DNA of 64,000 nucleotides from Enterobacter sp. JBIWA008 (GCF_019968765.1 NZ_CP074149.1:1364001-1428000); one strand, 5' to 3'; counted from the first letter of the stretch, positions 18,698-29,109 are shown. Notes: generated from the letters alone by a model not told the origin. A program made the numbers and translations.

Positions 18698-18977
18698 GTT
18701 TCATTTTCCTTTCAGTAATTGAAAGCATGGTCATTTTATCCAGAGAAATGGGATTAACCGTGAGGTAGATCACCGTTAACCGATCAAATCAGAAATAAAT
18801 ATTCGTTTTTGATGAATATCGCAGATCAAAATGCTGATTTGTTGGTGATGCGTTAATGGGTTGTGTTATTAATGTTTTTAATGAGCGAGAATAAGACAGA
18901 AAAATAACCGTCAGGATATTTTTTTGAATATTTAATAAGCGAACTTAGTTTTATTTATAAATAAAATGAATAGTTAT
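18698..18977 (-). promoter_or_regulatory. AT-rich region between kdpE and speFL
   Basis: These 280 AT-rich bases separate the kdpE stop from the speFL ribosome site and presumably contain the speFL-speF-potE promoter. I could not assign -35/-10 boxes with confidence. No GC-rich terminator follows kdpE, so Rho-dependent ending or read-through is possible. No ORF is supported. Confidence 0.4.
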
Positions 18978-19655
18978 TCAAAGCATAAACCGATAACCGA
19001 TACCGGTTTCAGTTAATAAATGGCGAGGGCGGGCGGGGTCAACTTCGAGTTTCTGACGAAGGTGTCCCATATATATGCGTAAATAATGACTATGTTCTAC
19101 AGCGTTGGGTCCCCACACCTGACTTAACAGCTGTCGTTGGGTGAGAACCTTGCCGTGGTTGTTGAGCAGCACGGCGAGCAGGCGAAATTCTATTGGCGTG
19201 AGGTGAATTTCCTCCTCACCACGCACAATGCGCCGCGCGGCCAGGTCAACCCGGATATCCCCAAAGGTGTAGGTTGGGTCAGCAGGCGTGGTTGCGCTGT
19301 GGCGACGCAGCGCCACGCGAAGGCGAGCCTGTAGCTCGCCGATACCAAAAGGTTTAATCAGATAGTCATCCGCACCGGCATCCAGCGCCGCGATTTTATC
19401 CGTCTCTTCAGTACGGGCGGAGAGCACGAGGATCGGCATCTGGCTCCACTGACGCACTTCCCGGATAAAGTCGATGCCGTCACCGTCCGGCAGACCAAGA
19501 TCGAGGATCACCAGGTCAGGCTTGCGGGTGGCGGCTTCAATTAAACCCCGCTGAAGCGTACCCGCATCATGAACGCGCAGACCGTCCCCTTCCAGCGCAG
19601 CGCGCAGAAAACGGCTAATAGCGATCTCATCTTCAACAATCAGAACGTTGATCAC
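18978..19655 (-). CDS. kdpE: KdpE, response regulator of potassium uptake
   Basis: OmpR/PhoB-type regulator of 225 residues. The receiver domain (1-120) has acidic residues Glu8/Asp9, the phospho-acceptor Asp52 (VILDLGLPDG) and Lys in LIKPFG. A winged-helix DNA-binding domain (about 128-225) follows. Phosphorylated by KdpD, it activates kdpFABC at low external potassium. Its start overlaps the kdpD stop by four bases. A T-rich sequence upstream of kdpF (26846-26862) matches the E. coli KdpE footprint as I recall it. Confidence 0.97.
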   Translation of the reverse strand: MINVLIVEDEIAISRFLRAALEGDGLRVHDAGTLQRGLIEAATRKPDLVILDLGLPDGDGIDFIREVRQWSQMPILVLSARTEETDKIAALDAGADDYLIKPFGIGELQARLRVALRRHSATTPADPTYTFGDIRVDLAARRIVRGEEEIHLTPIEFRLLAVLLNNHGKVLTQRQLLSQVWGPNAVEHSHYLRIYMGHLRQKLEVDPARPRHLLTETGIGYRFML

Positions 19656-22339
19656 AAATCCTCTGGTAATTCATTAAGTTCTGGTGGGGTTTCCAGAGGA
19701 AGTGTAACACAAAACCGCGCGCCGCCTTCGGGACGATTCTCTGCGGAAATGGTCCCGCCATGGACGTCAACGATCGCCTGACATATTGCCAGCCCCAGCC
19801 CCACGCCCGGAATGGCCGACTCCTTGTTGCCGCGTGCGAATTTCTCGAAAATAGCCAGCTCTTGCCCGGCGGGAATGCCGGGTCCGGTATCCCAGACGTC
19901 AAGGCGAAGCGCGCCATCGTCCACCGTCGCATCCACCCCAATTTGAGCGCTGGCGCCCGCATATTTGCCGGCATTTTCCAGCAGGTTGATCAGCACCCGT
20001 TCAAACAGCGGACCGTCAACGTGAATTAACGTCAGGGGCTCGGGCATGTTCAGCGCAATATGCCGCCCGCCCAGGCCGGGTTCGAGCATTTTCAGGGCGC
20101 TGCCCACCACCTCTTCAAGCGTGAGCCACTCTTTTTTGAGGTTAAAACCGCCTGACTGGATACGCGCCATATCGAGCAGGTTATTGACCAGACGCGTGGT
20201 ATTCAGCACATGCTGGCGGATCTCGCTGGCCTGAAGGGCGTGTTTAGATCCTTCCGCCGCCAGGTCCAGCGTCAGGATTTCTGACTGACCAAACAGGACG
20301 GTGAGCGGGGTTCGCAGATCGTGAGAGAGCGCCGCCAGCAGCGAGTTACGAATGCTTTCACGCTCGCTCGCCAGCCGGGCCTGCTCTTCGCTGGCGGTGA
20401 GGGCCAGCCGCTCCAGCGCGCTGGCAACCAGCAGCGTAAAGGTCTCCAGCAGCCGCTGCTGTTCGGGGATCATCAGCTGGCGCAGGTTGGAGGGCTCAAC
20501 AATCACCAGCCCCTGATTTTTATCGGCACTGCGCAGCGGCAGAATTTGATAGGGCACGCCGGGCAGGGTGTCGGTCCCTGCGCCCGCAGGTAGCCCTTTA
20601 TCAAAGCTCCAGCGCGCGATGGCTTCGTCCCATGGCGTCATGCCTGAGGCCGACGTCAGCGGGCGCAGCTTGCCATGTTCGTCCGGGAGTAAAATCAGGT
20701 TGCTGGCATGAAACGTCGAGCGGATAAACTGCTCGCTGGTCTGCACGATATCCAGAGGCGTGCGGCCAACCGCCAGCGATTTCGACATCTCATAGAGATG
20801 ACGCGTGCGCTGTTCTCGATAGCGTGCGATACGCGCCTGGTAGCGCACGCCCGCTGTCAGATTCCCGATAACCAGCCCGACGGTGAGCATCACGGCGAAG
20901 GTCAGGATGTACTGTACGTCCGAAACCGCAAGCGTCCCGCGGGGGGCAATAAAGAACAGATCGAAGCTGATGACGTTGATAACCGTCGCCAGTACCGACG
21001 GCCAGCGCCCGTAAAAGAGCGCCACCACCACTACGCCAAGAAGGTAGATCATCACCAGGTTGGCGGCATCAAACGCGATCAGCCACTGGCTGGCAATGAC
21101 GGTAATCAGGGCGCAGAGCACGACGGCGACCAGACAGCCGCGGAGCTGAATGCGCCATTTATCGCTAAAGGTGCGGCTGTCCGGCGCGCGATTGGGTAAG
21201 GGCGTGGGTTTGTCGTCCAGCGCCACTATCACCAGGTCCAGATCCGGTGCGCGGCGGGCCAGCTTGTCGGCAAAGGATTCGCGGCTAAACCAGCGGCGGT
21301 GCTGGCGACGGCCAATGACGATTTTCCCCAGGTTGTGCTCACGGGCGTAGCGCAGAATGGCTTTATCTTCCTGCGGATCGGAAAGGGTGGCGGTTTCCGC
21401 ACCCAGCTCCTGCGCCAGGCGCAGCGAACTCAGAATAGCGCGGCGCTGGTTTTCGGGCAGCGCGTGCAGCTGCGGCGTTTCGACATACACCGCATGCCAG
21501 ACGCTGCCAAATTTGGCCGCCAGGCGAGCGGCGGTGCGGACAAGCTTTTCATTGCCGCTGCCGTGGCCGACGCACAGCAGAATGGCATCCCGCGTATGCC
21601 AGACGCGTTCCTGGCCCTGCAGATCGCGCCAGGCGCGCATCTGATCGTCGACGCGATCGGCAGTACGACGCAGGGCCAGCTCGCGCAGGGCAATCAGGTT
21701 ACCTTTACGGAAGAAATGTTCGATGGCGCGTTCGGCCTGGCCAGCAATATAGACTTTGCCTTCATGCAGGCGCTGGCGCAAATCATCGGGGGGCAGGTCG
21801 ACCAGCACCACTTCATCGGCAGAATCAAAGAAGGGGTCGGGCACCGTCTCGCGCACCTGAATTCCGGTCACGCCGCTGACAACGTCGTTCAGGCTTTCGA
21901 GATGCTGAACGTTAACCGTGGTGAAAACATCAATGCCGGCTTCGAGCAGCTCTTCTACATCCTGCCAGCGCTTTGGATGGCGTGAGCCAGGCGCATTGCT
22001 GTGCGCCAGTTCGTCCATCAGGATAAGGGCGGGGCGGCGGGCGAGGGCGGCATCGAGATCGAATTCGGTGACTAACCGACCGCGGTGGCTGATGCGGCGG
22101 GGCGGCTGGGTAGCCAGCCCCTTCAGCAGCGATGCCGTCTCTTTGCGTCCGTGGGTTTCTACCACGCCGATCAAAATATCGAGCCCCTGCGCCCGAAGCC
22201 GCTGGGCTTCCGTCAGCATGGCGAAGGTTTTCCCTACGCCTGCGCAGGCGCCGAAGAAAATTTTCAGTTTGCCGCGATGGGCTTCAGCCGTCTGTTCAAG
22301 CAGCCTGTCCGGATCCGGGCGCATGGGCTCGTCGGTCAT
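19652..22339 (-). CDS. kdpD: KdpD, potassium-sensing histidine kinase
   Basis: 895-residue sensor kinase. The N-terminal KdpD domain has a Walker A-like GACAGVGKT (residues 30-38), followed by a universal-stress-protein-like domain (about 250-365). Four closely spaced membrane helices (about 400-495) precede a GAF-like region. The kinase core has the phospho-acceptor His673 (ALSHDLRTPLTVL) and the ATP-binding N and G boxes (LLENAGKYA; WDTGPGIP; GVGLGLAICQAI). It senses low potassium and controls KdpE. The gene starts directly after the kdpC stop, giving the order kdpFABCDE. Confidence 0.97.
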   Translation of the reverse strand: MTDEPMRPDPDRLLEQTAEAHRGKLKIFFGACAGVGKTFAMLTEAQRLRAQGLDILIGVVETHGRKETASLLKGLATQPPRRISHRGRLVTEFDLDAALARRPALILMDELAHSNAPGSRHPKRWQDVEELLEAGIDVFTTVNVQHLESLNDVVSGVTGIQVRETVPDPFFDSADEVVLVDLPPDDLRQRLHEGKVYIAGQAERAIEHFFRKGNLIALRELALRRTADRVDDQMRAWRDLQGQERVWHTRDAILLCVGHGSGNEKLVRTAARLAAKFGSVWHAVYVETPQLHALPENQRRAILSSLRLAQELGAETATLSDPQEDKAILRYAREHNLGKIVIGRRQHRRWFSRESFADKLARRAPDLDLVIVALDDKPTPLPNRAPDSRTFSDKWRIQLRGCLVAVVLCALITVIASQWLIAFDAANLVMIYLLGVVVVALFYGRWPSVLATVINVISFDLFFIAPRGTLAVSDVQYILTFAVMLTVGLVIGNLTAGVRYQARIARYREQRTRHLYEMSKSLAVGRTPLDIVQTSEQFIRSTFHASNLILLPDEHGKLRPLTSASGMTPWDEAIARWSFDKGLPAGAGTDTLPGVPYQILPLRSADKNQGLVIVEPSNLRQLMIPEQQRLLETFTLLVASALERLALTASEEQARLASERESIRNSLLAALSHDLRTPLTVLFGQSEILTLDLAAEGSKHALQASEIRQHVLNTTRLVNNLLDMARIQSGGFNLKKEWLTLEEVVGSALKMLEPGLGGRHIALNMPEPLTLIHVDGPLFERVLINLLENAGKYAGASAQIGVDATVDDGALRLDVWDTGPGIPAGQELAIFEKFARGNKESAIPGVGLGLAICQAIVDVHGGTISAENRPEGGARFCVTLPLETPPELNELPEDL

Positions 22340-22924
22340 TTAGTTTTTCCTTAGCGCGTCCAGCGCCAGATTCAGCTCAACAATATTCACCACGGGCATG
22401 CCGATGAAGCTGACCAGCGGCTTTTGCGTGTGCTCTGCAACCAGCTGGCTAACCTGTTCGACGGTCAGCTGACGGGCCGCGGCGACGCGCGGGATTTGCC
22501 AGGCCGCTGCTGCCGGCGTCAGGCTGTAGTCCAGCCCGCTGGCCGAGGCGGTCACCAGCTCTACGGGCACCTCACGGCTGGCCTGCGGATTGGCGGCGCG
22601 CAGGGCTGCGACGCGCTCAGCAACGGCTTTGTCCAGCTCAGGGTTGCTGCCCGCCAGGTTGCTGCCGCCGGATGCCATCGGATTATACGGGCTTTCGGCA
22701 GTGGCGGAAGGGCGTCCCTGGAAGTAACGGGCAACCGTAAAGTTCTGACCAATCAGGCGAGAACCGCGGTTTTCACCGTTTTGCATAATCAGCGAGCCGT
22801 TGGCCCGATCCTTGAACCACCACTGGCCCAGCGCGGTGGTCACCAGCGGGTACAGCCCGCCGGTAATGAGAGACAGCAGAATAAACAGAAGTATAGCGGG
22901 ACGTAACATTGTCATTTGATTCAC
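22340..22924 (-). CDS. kdpC: KdpC, potassium-transporting ATPase subunit C
   Basis: 194-residue subunit with one N-terminal membrane helix ([18 protein letters not shown]) and a periplasmic domain including [16 protein letters not shown] and the conserved C-terminal [11 protein letters not shown]. It stabilises the KdpFABC complex. It starts three bases after the kdpB stop. Start choice: the first ATG gives MNQMTMLRP; later ATGs at codons 4 and 6 are possible, and the E. coli protein is about four residues shorter. Confidence 0.94.
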   Translation of the reverse strand: MNQMTMLRPAILLFILLSLITGGLYPLVTTALGQWWFKDRANGSLIMQNGENRGSRLIGQNFTVARYFQGRPSATAESPYNPMASGGSNLAGSNPELDKAVAERVAALRAANPQASREVPVELVTASASGLDYSLTPAAAAWQIPRVAAARQLTVEQVSQLVAEHTQKPLVSFIGMPVVNIVELNLALDALRKN

Positions 22925-22927
22925 CTT

Positions 22928-24976
22928 TTAAACCAGGCCGAATAGCGTCAACAGCAGGTCGATAACCTTGATACCGATGAAAGGCACCACCAGCCCGCCC
23001 AGGCCGTAGATCCACAGGTTGCGGCGCAGCATGGCGGCCGCCGTGAGCGGCTTATAGCTCACGCCCTTCAGCGCCAGTGGGATCAGGAAGACAATAATCA
23101 GGGCGTTAAAGATCACTGCGCTCAGAATGGCCGATGCCGGAGAGTGCAGGTGCATCACGTTCAACGCGTTTAATTGCGGGTAGGTCGCAGCAAACGCCGC
23201 CGGAATGATGGCGAAATACTTCGCCACGTCGTTGGCGATACTAAACGTGGTCAGCGAACCGCGCGTCATCAGCATCTGCTTACCGATGTGCACCACTTCA
23301 ATCAGCTTGGTCGGGTTTGAGTCGAGGTCGACCATGTTGCCCGCCTCTTTTGCCGCCTGGGTACCGGAGTTCATTGCCACCGCCACGTCGGCCTGCGCCA
23401 GGGCAGGGGCGTCGTTGGTGCCGTCGCCGGTCATCGCCACCAGACGGCCTTCCGCCTGATACTGACGAATCAGCGCCAGTTTCGCTTCCGGTGTGGCCTC
23501 AGAAAGAAAATCATCCACGCCCGCTTCGGCGGCAATCGCCGCGGCGGTAAGACGGTTATCCCCGGTGATCATCACCGTTTTTATCCCCATTTTACGCAGC
23601 TGGGCAAAGCGCTCCTTGATGCCGCCTTTGACGATATCCTTCAGCGCAATGACCCCCAGCACATGTGCCCCTTCGGCCACCACCAGCGGCGTCGCCCCCT
23701 GACGGGCCACGCTTTCGACCAGGCTGTCCACTTCCGGCGGGAAGTGGCCGTTGTTGGCCTCAATGTGGCGACGGATGGCGTCAACGGAGCCTTTACGGAT
23801 CATGCGATCCTGAATATTAATTCCGCTCATGCGGGTTTGCGCCGTGAAGGGCACGAAAGTGGCGTGCAGGCTCTGAACGTCGCGCTGGCGCAGGTTAAAG
23901 CGCTGCTTGGCGAGGATCACGATACTGCGGCCTTCCGGGGTTTCATCGGCAAGCGAAGAGAGCTGCGCGGCATCCGCCAGCGTTTTTTCATCCACGCCCG
24001 GGGCGGGTAAGAAATCTGACGCCTGGCGGTTGCCGAGGGTAATGGTCCCGGTTTTATCCAGCAGCAAGACATCTACGTCGCCAGCGGCTTCAACCGCGCG
24101 CCCGCTGGTGGCGATGACGTTGGCACCGAGCATACGGCTCATGCCGGCCACGCCGATGGCTGACAGCAGGCCACCAATGGTGGTGGGGATCAGGCAGACC
24201 AGCAGTGCCACCAGCACCGTGATGGTGACCGCGGTGCCGCCATAGGCGGAAAACGGCCACAGCGTCGCGGTTGCCAGCAGGAAGACGATGGTCAAGGCCA
24301 CCAGCAGGATGGTCAGGGCAATCTCGTTCGGCGTTTTACGGCGCTGGGCGCCTTCCACCATGGCGATCATCCTGTCGAGGAAGGTTTCCCCCGGGTTAAC
24401 GCTACACTGGATCACCAGCCAGTCGGAGAGAATGCGCGTCCCGCCCGTCACGGAGGCGAAATCGCCGCCGGATTCACGGATAACCGGCGCGGACTCTCCG
24501 GTAATGGCGCTTTCGTCCACCGAGGCGCCCCCTTCGATGACTTCACCGTCGCAAGGGATAATGTCACCGGCCTCAACGAGCACCACATCGCCTTTACGCA
24601 GTTCATCCGCCGGAACGTGGTCCATCTGCGCACCGTATTTCGGTTCACGTAGCTTGCGCGCGAAGGCGGTTTTCTTCACCCCTTTCAGGCTGTTGGCCTG
24701 GGCTTTACTCCGGCCTTCCGCCAGCGCTTCGGCAAAGTTGGCGAACAGCACGGTAAACCACAGCCACAGGCTGATGGCGCCGGTAAACATCGCATTCCCC
24801 GGCATGTGGCCCGTTCCCATGGCAATCGCCAGGGCGGTGGTTAGTACGCTTCCCGCCCAGACAATAAACATCACCGGGTTGTGCCACTGCACGCGCGGGC
24901 TCAGCTTTTTCACCGCATCCATGAGCGCCTGGCGAACTAATGACGGTTCGAACAGGGCCAGTTGTTTACGACTCAT
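22928..24976 (-). CDS. kdpB: KdpB, P-type ATPase subunit of the Kdp potassium pump
   Basis: 682-residue catalytic subunit. The phosphorylated aspartate is Asp307 in [13 protein letters not shown], the same number as in E. coli. The actuator motif TGESAPV, nucleotide-domain residues and the [12 protein letters not shown] hinge are intact. It hydrolyses ATP to drive potassium through KdpA at the inner membrane. It lies 18 bases after kdpA and three bases before kdpC. Confidence 0.97.
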   Translation of the reverse strand: MSRKQLALFEPSLVRQALMDAVKKLSPRVQWHNPVMFIVWAGSVLTTALAIAMGTGHMPGNAMFTGAISLWLWFTVLFANFAEALAEGRSKAQANSLKGVKKTAFARKLREPKYGAQMDHVPADELRKGDVVLVEAGDIIPCDGEVIEGGASVDESAITGESAPVIRESGGDFASVTGGTRILSDWLVIQCSVNPGETFLDRMIAMVEGAQRRKTPNEIALTILLVALTIVFLLATATLWPFSAYGGTAVTITVLVALLVCLIPTTIGGLLSAIGVAGMSRMLGANVIATSGRAVEAAGDVDVLLLDKTGTITLGNRQASDFLPAPGVDEKTLADAAQLSSLADETPEGRSIVILAKQRFNLRQRDVQSLHATFVPFTAQTRMSGINIQDRMIRKGSVDAIRRHIEANNGHFPPEVDSLVESVARQGATPLVVAEGAHVLGVIALKDIVKGGIKERFAQLRKMGIKTVMITGDNRLTAAAIAAEAGVDDFLSEATPEAKLALIRQYQAEGRLVAMTGDGTNDAPALAQADVAVAMNSGTQAAKEAGNMVDLDSNPTKLIEVVHIGKQMLMTRGSLTTFSIANDVAKYFAIIPAAFAATYPQLNALNVMHLHSPASAILSAVIFNALIIVFLIPLALKGVSYKPLTAAAMLRRNLWIYGLGGLVVPFIGIKVIDLLLTLFGLV

Positions 24977-24994
24977 GACAATTTCTCCGCAAAA

Positions 24995-26674
24995 TCAGCG
25001 TAAAGAGAGGTATTCCGCGACCGGGCCTAACGCGAGGGCGGGGATAAAGGTCAGGGCGCCGACCAGTAACACGGTACCCGTCAGCAGGCCGATAAACAGC
25101 GCGCCGTGGGTCGGTAATGTCCCGGTGGTGGTCGGTTGGATTTTTTTATTCACCAGCGATCCGGCAATCGCCAACACCGGCACAATGATCCCGAAGCGAC
25201 CCACGAACATGCAGAACGCCAGCAGGCAGTTCCAGAACGGTGAGTTGGCGCTCAATCCCGCAAAGGCGCTGCCGTTGTTGTTGGCGGCAGAGGAGACGGC
25301 ATACAGCACTTCGCTAAAGCCGTGGATGCCCGGGTTAAAGATGCCGCTGCGTCCGGCCTCGGTCATCAGCGCCAGGGCGGTGCCGAGCAGCACCAGAGCC
25401 GGGGTGACCAGAATCGCCAGTGCGGTTAATTTCATCTCGCGAACGTCGATTTTTTTACCCAGATATTCCGGGGTGCGGCCAATCATCAGACCGGCAATAA
25501 ACACCGCCAGCAGCACGAACAGCAGCATGCCGTAAAGACCCGAGCCCACGCCGCCAAACACCACCTCGCCAATCTGCATCAGCCACATCGGGATCATGCC
25601 GCCCAGCGCCGTAAAGGAATCATGCATAGCGTTAACTGCCCCGCACGAGGCCGCCGTGGTGACCACCGCATACAGGCTGCTGGCGAGAATGCCAAAGCGG
25701 CTCTCTTTACCTTCCATATTGATATTGCTGTTAGCCCCAAGCTGCATGAAATGGCTGTTGCCGCTCCATTCAGCCCACATCACCAGCGCCACACAGACCA
25801 CAAAGATCAGCGACATGGTCCAGAGCAGGGTGCGGCCCTGACGGCGATCGTTGACCACGTCACCAAAGGCGAAGCAGAGCGCGGCGGGGATCAGGAAAAT
25901 CGCCAGCATCTGCACAAAATTGGTCAATGCGGTAGGGTTTTCAAACGGATGCGACGAGTTGGCGTTGAAGAAGCCACCCCCGTTCGTCCCGAGCATTTTG
26001 ATGGCTTCCTGTGACGCCACTGGCCCCATCGGCAGGAGCTGTTTTGCACCTTCCAGCGAGGTATAAGGCGCGTAAGGCATCAGGTTTTGCAGGGTGCCCT
26101 GCTGAATGAAGAACAGCGCGATCAGAAGCGCAATCGGCAGCAGGATCCACAGCGTAATGCGCGTCAGGTCTACCCACGCGTTACCCAACGTACTCACTTT
26201 CTGACGTGCAAACGCACGCGTCAGCGCGAAGATCACCGCAATACCGCTGGCGGCAGAGAGGAAGTTCTGCACGGTTAACCCGACCATCTGGCTGAAGTAG
26301 CTGAGCGTGGTTTCACCCGAATAGGACTGCCAGTTGGTATTGGTGACAAAACTGACTGCCGTGTTCAGCGCAAGATGCCAGGACAGGCCCGGTAATTGTT
26401 GCGGATTCAGCGGCAGGATACCCTGCAACATCAGCATGGCAAAAAGCGCAATGAGCCCGACAATGTTCAGCAGCAGAATGGCGATCAGATAGTCACGCCA
26501 GCTCATCTCCCGATCGTCTATACCCAGTAGGCGCCAGATCCCTTTTTCAACGCTTCCCGTGCCGGGCAGGGGAACGTTATTGATTAGCCGTGCCAGCCCC
26601 GAGCCCAGTGGCCTTGCCAGGACGAACAACACCACTAAGAAACTGGCAATAAGCAAAAACGCCTGAGCAGCCAT
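24995..26674 (-). CDS. kdpA: KdpA, potassium-binding channel-like subunit
   Basis: 559-residue membrane protein of the SKT superfamily with about ten helices. Selectivity-filter-like segments are visible: [54 protein letters not shown] and [13 protein letters not shown]. It carries potassium through the KdpFABC complex. The ATG follows the kdpF stop with a one-base overlap, so translation is coupled. Confidence 0.97.
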   Translation of the reverse strand: MAAQAFLLIASFLVVLFVLARPLGSGLARLINNVPLPGTGSVEKGIWRLLGIDDREMSWRDYLIAILLLNIVGLIALFAMLMLQGILPLNPQQLPGLSWHLALNTAVSFVTNTNWQSYSGETTLSYFSQMVGLTVQNFLSAASGIAVIFALTRAFARQKVSTLGNAWVDLTRITLWILLPIALLIALFFIQQGTLQNLMPYAPYTSLEGAKQLLPMGPVASQEAIKMLGTNGGGFFNANSSHPFENPTALTNFVQMLAIFLIPAALCFAFGDVVNDRRQGRTLLWTMSLIFVVCVALVMWAEWSGNSHFMQLGANSNINMEGKESRFGILASSLYAVVTTAASCGAVNAMHDSFTALGGMIPMWLMQIGEVVFGGVGSGLYGMLLFVLLAVFIAGLMIGRTPEYLGKKIDVREMKLTALAILVTPALVLLGTALALMTEAGRSGIFNPGIHGFSEVLYAVSSAANNNGSAFAGLSANSPFWNCLLAFCMFVGRFGIIVPVLAIAGSLVNKKIQPTTTGTLPTHGALFIGLLTGTVLLVGALTFIPALALGPVAEYLSLR

Positions 26675-26763
26675 CAGAATGCCTCCGCATTAATCAGGGC
26701 GTAAACCAGATAACCCAATAACAGGAACACCAGCACGATGCCGGCAATAAGACCTGCACTCAC
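26674..26763 (-). CDS. kdpF: KdpF, small stabilising subunit of the Kdp ATPase
   Basis: 29-codon gene with a GTG start at 26763, preceded by GGAGG six bases upstream. The peptide is a single membrane helix ([16 protein letters not shown]) ending INAEAF, nearly identical to E. coli KdpF. In the E. coli complex it stabilises KdpABC. It overlaps kdpA by one base. A longer frame upstream to 26877 is non-homologous and has no ribosome site. Confidence 0.93.
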   Translation of the reverse strand: MSAGLIAGIVLVFLLLGYLVYALINAEAF

Positions 26764-27072
26764 AATCCACCTCCGGATGACTTTTGTTGTTGTGCTAACG
26801 GTAGGATTTCCGGCGCAAAGATTTCGCAAAAATGAGAAGGGCGGGTGTAAAAAAAGTATAAAAATGGCAAAGCCCACAATTTAACTATTGATAAGTAAAT
26901 CGTTAACTTTTTTGTAACTTAATTACGGTGTGAGTGTAAATTTTCGCTAAACGGACGAAAATAAGTGGTCGGATGAGTAGTAAAATTACAAACAAAGCGA
27001 TATTATTTTAGCCAGGTCACAGATTTTGAAATTTCCGGATGACGTTTCCGGCCAACTATAGGGGAGAAAAAT
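26764..27072. promoter_or_regulatory. Divergent kdpF-ybfA control region
   Basis: 309 bases between the divergent starts. The kdp side contains TTTATACTTTTTTTACA on the minus strand at 26846-26862, which matches the T-rich KdpE binding site of E. coli as I remember it. The ybfA side is AT-rich with a GGGGAG ribosome site at 27060-27065. No other ORF is supported. Confidence 0.55.
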
Positions 27073-27279
27073 ATGGATCTGTATAAAGAGTTTCCGGCTC
27101 ATATCGTGTTCATGCGCCGCGCTTTCGCCGTAGTGGCTGGCGTGCTGGCTCTGCCGGTGATGCTGTTCTGGAAAGATCGTGCACGTTTTTACAGCTATCT
27201 GCACCGCGTCTGGGCGAAAACCAGCGAGAAGCCGGTGTGGATGGATCAGGCCGAGAAAGCGACCTGCGATTTCTACTGA
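27073..27279 (+). CDS. ybfA: YbfA, DUF2517 family small protein
   Basis: 68 residues with a hydrophobic segment ([17 protein letters not shown], residues about 17-33) followed by a basic and aromatic C-terminal half. It is recognised as YbfA, conserved beside kdp in Enterobacteriaceae. The function is unknown; reports of stress induction in E. coli do not settle it. Single-gene unit divergent from kdpF, with a strong GGGGAG ribosome site and its own terminator. Confidence 0.88.
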   Translation: MDLYKEFPAHIVFMRRAFAVVAGVLALPVMLFWKDRARFYSYLHRVWAKTSEKPVWMDQAEKATCDFY

Positions 27280-27283
27280 TACT

Positions 27284-27370
27284 AAGACTACACACAGCAA
27301 TAAAAAAACCGCCAACAGCAATGTGGCGGTTTTTTTGTTCCTCGGGATTCGCGGTTCGTTGTGTAGTCTT
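27284..27370. repeat. Inverted repeat enclosing the ybfA terminator
   Basis: AAGACTACACA (27284-27294) is exactly complementary to TGTGTAGTCTT (27360-27370). The arms enclose the terminator hairpin and could form an outer stem around it. The right arm lies in the leader region of the small ORF at 27450. Confidence 0.6.
27302..27337 (+). terminator. Intrinsic terminator after ybfA
   Basis: ACCGCC / GGCGGT stem (27308-27313 with 27325-27330) with seven T after it and a run of A before it, about 22 bases beyond the ybfA stop. It may work in both directions. Confidence 0.85.
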
Positions 27371-27449
27371 GCAGCCTCTACCCGGGCTTGTGTCCACCGA
27401 CTTATCACCGGTGGTGAACGGTGGAGCGGTTAGCTGCAGGGACCGCATA

Positions 27450-27557
27450 ATGAAACGCTATTTTTGCATCGCGTTCATTGTCGTCAGCGTACTCGTTGTC
27501 AAAAGTGATGAGACGATCGGGTTTGTTGCATTTACCACGATAGCGCAGGACAAGTAG
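27450..27557 (+). CDS. Unrecognised 35-residue hydrophobic peptide
   Basis: ATG at 27450 preceded by AGGGA at a spacing of about eight; TAG at 27557, followed within five bases by a terminator. The peptide has a basic start (MKR), a hydrophobic stretch YFCIAFIVVSVLVV (residues 4-17), a charged turn KSDE and a second apolar segment (GFVAFTTIA). Between the ybfA terminator and its own terminator it forms a self-contained unit with a GC-rich leader able to fold (27394-27423). I do not recognise the family. A short membrane peptide or type I toxin-like protein is possible; a chance ORF cannot be excluded. Confidence 0.5.
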   Translation: MKRYFCIAFIVVSVLVVKSDETIGFVAFTTIAQDK

Positions 27558-27561
27558 CGTT

Positions 27562-27588
27562 AAGGCCGCCTCGGGCGGCCTTTTTTAT
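27562..27588 (+). terminator. Intrinsic terminator after the small ORF
   Basis: AAGGCCGCC-TC-GGGCGGCCTT followed by TTTTATT; a strong GC stem just after the 27557 stop. Confidence 0.85.
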
Positions 27589-27686
27589 TTCATCCCGTCT
27601 ACACTTCATGGCAAAGTAGTTCAATGCATGCTTTTTCCTTTTACGGCATGCCCTTACGGACATAATGGATATTTGCCTGGAGTTTT

Positions 27687-29099
27687 ATGCCCACCCATTT
27701 GATTTGGTTTCGCGCGGATCTGCGCGTACATGACAACATCGCCCTGGCGGCGGCCTGCCGCGCCAAAGACGCTAACGTACTGGCTCTGTTTGTGGCTACG
27801 CCCGAGCAGTGGCGGCAGCATGATATGGCGCCACGCCAGGCGGCCTTGCTGCATGCATATCTGACCGACCTGCAGCATTCGCTTGCCGGAAAAGGCATAC
27901 CGCTGGTCTATAAAGAGGTAACTGATTTTGCCGCACAGCTGCAGACGGTGCAGGAGACCTGCAAGCAGCACAACGTCACGCATCTTTTCTACAACTATCA
28001 GTACGAATTCAACGAACAGCAGCGTGACCGCCAGCTGGAGAAGATGCTGGGGGATGTGGTCTGTGAAGGATTTGATGACAGCGTGATGCTGGCGCCGGGC
28101 AGCGTGATGACCGGCAACCGTGAGATGTATAAAGTTTTCACTCCGTTTAAAAATGCCTTTATCAAGCGTCTGAAAGAGGCGTTGCCGGAGTGCGTTGCCG
28201 CGCCTGCCGCGAGGGGCGAACCCCTGGAGGAGCTGCCTGAACTGACGTTTGACTACCCTCAGGAGCCGTTTGATAAAGCGCTGTTCCCCGTCGATGAAAA
28301 AGCGGCCATCGCCCAACTGCGCCAGTTCTGCAAGCAGGACGCGGCCAGCTACGACGCGCGGCGGGATTTTCCCGCCATCGAGGGCACCAGCCGCCTGTCG
28401 GCCTGTCTGGCGCTGGGCGCGATCTCACCGCGCCAGTGTTTACACCGCCTGCTGGCGGAGCAGCCGCAGGCGCTGGATGGGGGCACCGGTTCTGTCTGGC
28501 TGAATGAACTTATCTGGCGTGAGTTCTACCGCCATCTGATGACGTATCATCCCGATCTTTGTAAGCATCGTCCGTTCATTCCCTGGACCGACAACGTAAA
28601 ATGGCAGCACGATGAGGCACTTTTACAGGCCTGGCAAAAAGGGGAGACGGGCTATCCGATTGTTGATGCCGCCATGCGTCAGCTCAATGAGACGGGGTGG
28701 ATGCACAACCGCCTGCGGATGATTACCGCCAGCTTTCTGGTGAAGGATCTACTTATCGACTGGCGTATCGGAGAGCGCTATTTTATCTCTCAGCTGATCG
28801 ATGGCGATCTTGCCGCGAATAACGGCGGCTGGCAGTGGGCGGCCTCTACAGGCACCGATGCGGCTCCCTATTTCCGGATTTTTAATCCGACCACTCAGGG
28901 GCAAAAATTTGATGCGGACGGCGAGTTTATCCGCCGCTGGGTTCCTGAACTTAAGGGTATACCTGCTAAAGCGATTCACGAACCGTGGGCATGGGCGGAT
29001 AAACAGCGCGTAAAGCTGAATTATCCCCGTCCGATTGTCGACCATAAACAGGCGCGAGTCGCCACGCTGGCGGCGTACGAAGCGGCCCGCAAAGCATAA
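27687..29099 (+). CDS. phrB: PhrB, deoxyribodipyrimidine photolyase
   Basis: 470-residue CPD photolyase using FADH and a methenyltetrahydrofolate antenna. The N-terminal alpha/beta photolyase domain begins HLIWFRADLRVHDN. The C-terminal FAD domain includes WLNELIWREFYRHLM, the RQLNETGWMHNRLRM signature (near 340-355) and the WASTGTDAAPYFRIFNP loop. In E. coli ybgA precedes it; here ybgA is absent and phrB follows the small ORF unit. ybgI starts 11 bases after its stop. Confidence 0.96.
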   Translation: MPTHLIWFRADLRVHDNIALAAACRAKDANVLALFVATPEQWRQHDMAPRQAALLHAYLTDLQHSLAGKGIPLVYKEVTDFAAQLQTVQETCKQHNVTHLFYNYQYEFNEQQRDRQLEKMLGDVVCEGFDDSVMLAPGSVMTGNREMYKVFTPFKNAFIKRLKEALPECVAAPAARGEPLEELPELTFDYPQEPFDKALFPVDEKAAIAQLRQFCKQDAASYDARRDFPAIEGTSRLSACLALGAISPRQCLHRLLAEQPQALDGGTGSVWLNELIWREFYRHLMTYHPDLCKHRPFIPWTDNVKWQHDEALLQAWQKGETGYPIVDAAMRQLNETGWMHNRLRMITASFLVKDLLIDWRIGERYFISQLIDGDLAANNGGWQWAASTGTDAAPYFRIFNPTTQGQKFDADGEFIRRWVPELKGIPAKAIHEPWAWADKQRVKLNYPRPIVDHKQARVATLAAYEAARKA

Positions 29100-29109
29100 G
29101 AGAGTGATG

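Noticed and set aside
24288..25535. 415-codon plus-strand frame across kdpB-kdpA
   Set aside because: Spans two real minus-strand genes; Ser/Arg/Pro-rich composition typical of a shadow.
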